Part shown: positions 61,668 through 64,000 of the stretch, piece after piece
Layout: every line of letters starts with the position of its first letter
Position numbering within the stretch: the first letter of the stretch is position 1
Origin: Agaribacillus aureus
GTDB lineage: Bacteria; Bacteroidota; Bacteroidia; Cytophagales; Cyclobacteriaceae
Assembly (NCBI GenBank): GCA_030442055.1
Contig: JAUJEB010000005.1
Location: 310,001-374,000 of the forward strand
Reading direction: 5' to 3'
DNA length: 64,000 nucleotides
The notes under the pieces: generated by a model
Seen by the model: only the letters and a program-made list of their open reading frames with translations
What the model was told of the DNA's origin: nothing
Database searches by the model: none
Translations under genes and position numbers: made by a program

Positions 61668-62290
61668 AGTTCCTCGGTCAGCCAGAAAGGATGGTGATAA
61701 GTATCAATAATTATTTTTCCGTGATCCACAGCGATAAATACGGGCTGTGATGCCTGTTGGTTTTGAGTCAACCCTTGACTTTGTATTTTTTTGGACGCAT
61801 GCCAGTCCGGTATTAAAAATTGCTGTTTTTTCCGCGCCCACTTTTCAAATTTGCCACTTGCGACAAAGTAAGATTTAAATTTTTGAAAATAAAAAGTGAT
61901 ATGTAGCTGATGAAGAAATGGTGATAGTGCCGGCTTCAGGTCATTTTGTGTGGATTCGGTAGCCACAATATTTACGGACAAATAATTTTGTGTAATAAGC
62001 GAATTAAGCGCAACAACGATAGCGGGGTTATCCGATGAATAACGCAAAATTTTAACAGGGGATTGCCGGCTTAGCTCACTTCTAAATGTGTCAGAAAGAT
62101 AAGGCGATTGAAGCAGGATTGCATCAGCTTTGATGCCGGCGTCGTTAATTTCCGGCCAGCTATCCTCAGTCACGATCACCGTGGGATTCCATTCCAACAG
62201 CCCTTTTAAGATCTCCCCGTTTATAGCTTCAGGATCTACAATTAGCAAGGCCGGTTCTTGTTGGTCTCGTACCACGTGATGCGAGGACAT
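61664..62290 (-). CDS. Thiamine-diphosphokinase-like protein without catalytic motifs
   Basis: A 208-residue protein. The frame MSSHHVVRDQQEPALLIV..LLEWNPTVIV..AGIKADAIL and the later FEKWARKKQQFLIP and TYHHPFWLTEEL recall Cytophagales thiamine diphosphokinase sequences (from memory), but the catalytic GDFDS-like metal motif is replaced by ILLQSPYL and the second motif by VATESTQNDLKP. It therefore looks like a degenerate or repurposed paralogue; alternatively an unrelated protein with similar composition. Convergent with prmC, and separated by 84 bp from the DUF6687 gene upstream. Confidence 0.42.
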   Translation of the reverse strand: MSSHHVVRDQQEPALLIVDPEAINGEILKGLLEWNPTVIVTEDSWPEINDAGIKADAILLQSPYLSDTFRSELSRQSPVKILRYSSDNPAIVVALNSLITQNYLSVNIVATESTQNDLKPALSPFLHQLHITFYFQKFKSYFVASGKFEKWARKKQQFLIPDWHASKKIQSQGLTQNQQASQPVFIAVDHGKIIIDTYHHPFWLTEEL

Positions 62291-62374
62291 AACAGTTATT
62301 TTGTTTGATAGACAACCAGCTAAAGTTACAAAAAATTAGCACGGACTTTAGGATAAAGACGGATACCTGAAAAT

Positions 62375-63442
62375 CTAGTGGCTATCCAAAGTGGGTTGAA
62401 GGTCGCTATTGATTTGCTCAATCTCCTGCCAGCTCCACCACTTCTTAGCTGTGATACCGCTATAAGCCTTTCGGAAAAAATCCACCACCACTCGTTGAAA
62501 TAGATCCGGTTTGATAGAAGATGCATAAATGGGTCGGTTCATGGGGTGATCAAAACGAATTTCCTTTGTTAGTTTTTCCTTCTCTAATCTCAGAATAGGG
62601 CCTGTATCGGTAAAGTGATCGGCTTTCCATTTCAACCCCGATCGTTCCATAGTATTTAATTTAGCGGCCAGAAAATTCAGATCAATTCGGGGGTAGCTGT
62701 TCCTATTGGTATCAACCCAGGTGGCGTATTTGCACTCCAGTTCATATCGGTTGTTATTGTAAAGGCTTAAAACCATATCGCATTCACGAGATCCGGCAAA
62801 CAAAGCATAATAATGCAGGGGGGTCTCTGTTTCTACGATTTGAAGGCGCAGATCATTTTCGGTGTAGACATTGGAGCAGTTTTGATCGAACATTTCCAGG
62901 TGTTTGATAATAAGGTTAAACTCCTTTTCCCACTCTTTTTGATATTGCTGAATGTTGGTAAACCTTTCTGAAAAATGGGTGAGAAAGTAGTCAAATTTTT
63001 CAATACAGGTTTGAGCTTCCCTGGTTTTGAAAGCAAAAGGTGCATAGAAATGATGCTGCTCCAGGTAATTAATGGTGCATACCAGCTTTAGGGCTTCAAG
63101 TGCGAGATTTTTATCATCACTTAATTCCCTGAAATCTCCGATTAGCGCCGCTTCAGCAATCAATTCCCGGTTTTCCAAAGCCAATTCCGGATTGAAAACT
63201 GACCAGATCCCGAGGAACCCATCAATGTCAAAATGGTTGCACGTGACATAATCGGCTTCTATTTCGGGGAGCTTGTTTTCGATCGCGTGAAGTGTTATCT
63301 GTGCACTTGTATCGTCATGGATAGCAGCGATTTTAGGTGCCCCGCGCCAGTGCGACAGATTGAAAGCGTTTTTGGCATAACAATCTACGGCTATCACATC
63401 CCGATGATAATCTTTTTGAGCAAATGGCAGAAACTTTTTCAT
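62375..63442 (-). CDS. DUF6687 family protein
   Basis: A 355-residue protein conserved in Bacteroidota. N-terminal FLPFAQ(K)DYHRDVIAVDCYAKNAFNLSHWRGAP and TCNHFDIDGFLGIWSVFNPE are striking; the HFDIDG stretch recalls the metal-binding DxDG of DHH-family phosphoesterases (inference). The remainder is helical. The start at 63442 (MKKFLPFAQ) is preferred over four codons earlier. It is followed by the TPK-like gene and preceded by the TonB-receptor tail. Function unknown. Confidence 0.7.
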   Translation of the reverse strand: MKKFLPFAQKDYHRDVIAVDCYAKNAFNLSHWRGAPKIAAIHDDTSAQITLHAIENKLPEIEADYVTCNHFDIDGFLGIWSVFNPELALENRELIAEAALIGDFRELSDDKNLALEALKLVCTINYLEQHHFYAPFAFKTREAQTCIEKFDYFLTHFSERFTNIQQYQKEWEKEFNLIIKHLEMFDQNCSNVYTENDLRLQIVETETPLHYYALFAGSRECDMVLSLYNNNRYELECKYATWVDTNRNSYPRIDLNFLAAKLNTMERSGLKWKADHFTDTGPILRLEKEKLTKEIRFDHPMNRPIYASSIKPDLFQRVVVDFFRKAYSGITAKKWWSWQEIEQINSDLQPTLDSH

Positions 63443-63614
63443 TTTGTTAGCCAATGAAAGATGAAATTTCCGGGTTGTTTGGAAATACTTGCTTGCTCAA
63501 AACCAGGTCCAGATGCATATTAGGCAGACAAAAATGTGCCCATGACATCTTCAAAGGAAAACCTGGAGCAAGGAAACATAGAATCGTGCTTTCAAACAAC
63601 CCGGAAGCCATACA

Positions 63615-64000
63615 CTAAAATTTTAATGATGCACCCAATAAAAAGTTAGTGCCCGCCTGTGGATAGTAAAAGTTCTCCCTTACATTCTGTCCTCCGCCAA
63701 TATAACCAAAGGTATAGCCATTTGCCTCGTATTCGACATCAAAAATATTGTTGACCAGCAATGAGAAAGTCAATGATTTCAGGAATTTTGGGCTGGCCTG
63801 ATATATCAGCCTGAAGTCGTTGATAAAGTAGGCGTCAATCTGTCGGTTTTTATTGCCGGTGTTATCCAGAAACTGACTGCCAACATATTTGGAAAGCAGG
63901 CTAAGTGATAAATTCTGAGTCGGGTTATATGATATCGTCGAGCCACTTACTATGTTGGGGGAAAATGAGATATCAACATCTTCGTAACTATTGTTAATAG
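63615..64000 (-). CDS. TonB-dependent receptor, C-terminal end (5' part outside window)
   Basis: The last 128 residues of a TonB-dependent outer-membrane receptor; the frame is open from 64000 to a TAG at 63615-63617. The sequence has the barrel pattern (LSLSLLSKYVGSQFLDNTG, DAYFINDFRLIYQ, FSLLVNNIFDVEYEANGYTF) and ends in YYPQAGTNFLLGASLKF, the terminal strand with Phe that the BAM complex recognises. It is not listed as a SusC because no N-terminus is visible. Ligand unknown. Confidence 0.9.
   Translation of the reverse strand, partial: INNSYEDVDISFSPNIVSGSTISYNPTQNLSLSLLSKYVGSQFLDNTGNKNRQIDAYFINDFRLIYQASPKFLKSLTFSLLVNNIFDVEYEANGYTFGYIGGGQNVRENFYYPQAGTNFLLGASLKF

Noticed and set aside
1-64000. 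CRISPR arrays, tRNA, rRNA, intact insertion sequences, prophage
   Set aside because: No spaced direct repeats, no cloverleaf-type T-arm consensus and no transposase motif were found on reading the intergenic regions; a covariance search could still find a divergent RNA.

Overview
The window reads as a chromosomal segment of a Bacteroidota bacterium, most likely order Cytophagales (inference). The signs are a TonB-dependent receptor C-terminus, carboxypeptidase-regulatory-domain outer-membrane proteins, a 7TM-type AraC regulator, many short lipoprotein or secreted genes, almost no Shine-Dalgarno sequences, and a promoter of the Bacteroidota TTTG / TAnnTTTG type before the marR gene. No rRNA, tRNA, CRISPR array, intact insertion sequence or prophage was seen. 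Most of the window is ordinary chromosome; the interest lies in regulatory sequence and a few odd genes.

Layout. 1-17 kb is an accessory, stress-related stretch: an SRPBCC fragment and an ECF sigma factor; a metallophosphoesterase; quinone/NADPH reductases with a TetR regulator; Crp/Fnr and an AhpD-like gene; a sulfatase; a GIY-YIG protein with a duplicated C-terminal repeat; a MarR-DOMON pair sharing operator-like repeats; a serine hydrolase operon; and an alkylation-repair cluster (AraC-Ogt fusion, stand-alone Ada zinc domain, AlkB). 17-20 kb holds small unknown proteins and a 743-bp gene-free stretch. 20-31 kb is biosynthetic: thrABC preceded by a leader peptide and attenuator, purKE, a MutS-like ATPase, a CBS-domain transporter and a fatty-acid desaturase. 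31-48 kb is mixed: a PLP decarboxylase divergent from LysR, membrane and secreted unknowns, an EEP nuclease, a VOC protein, an alcohol dehydrogenase, an M1 peptidase, AraC, a YncE-like propeller/phosphatase and a HAD hydrolase. 48-49 kb carries a two-gene nucleotidyltransferase module that may be toxin-antitoxin-like. 49-64 kb is housekeeping: DMT transporter-dusB, CPBP protease-DUF2007-cdsA, glutamate dehydrogenase, psd, a methyltransferase, an M28 peptidase, a PrcB-like lipoprotein, a Kbp-like LysM protein, fRMsr-ribD, prmC, a degenerate thiamine-kinase-like protein, a DUF6687 protein and the receptor fragment.

Best observations. (1) A complete transcription attenuator before thrA: a 22-residue Thr/Ile-rich leader peptide and mutually exclusive stems ending in a hairpin with a U-run. 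(2) A 5' leader block of about 60 bp, nearly identical in front of two unrelated genes 9 kb apart, with a second shared block beyond it. (3) Operator-like repeats linking MarR to a DOMON gene and TetR to a reductase. (4) A split Ada system whose zinc domain lacks one expected cysteine. (5) A GIY-YIG protein with two HTH-like repeats. I found no large undescribed multigene system.
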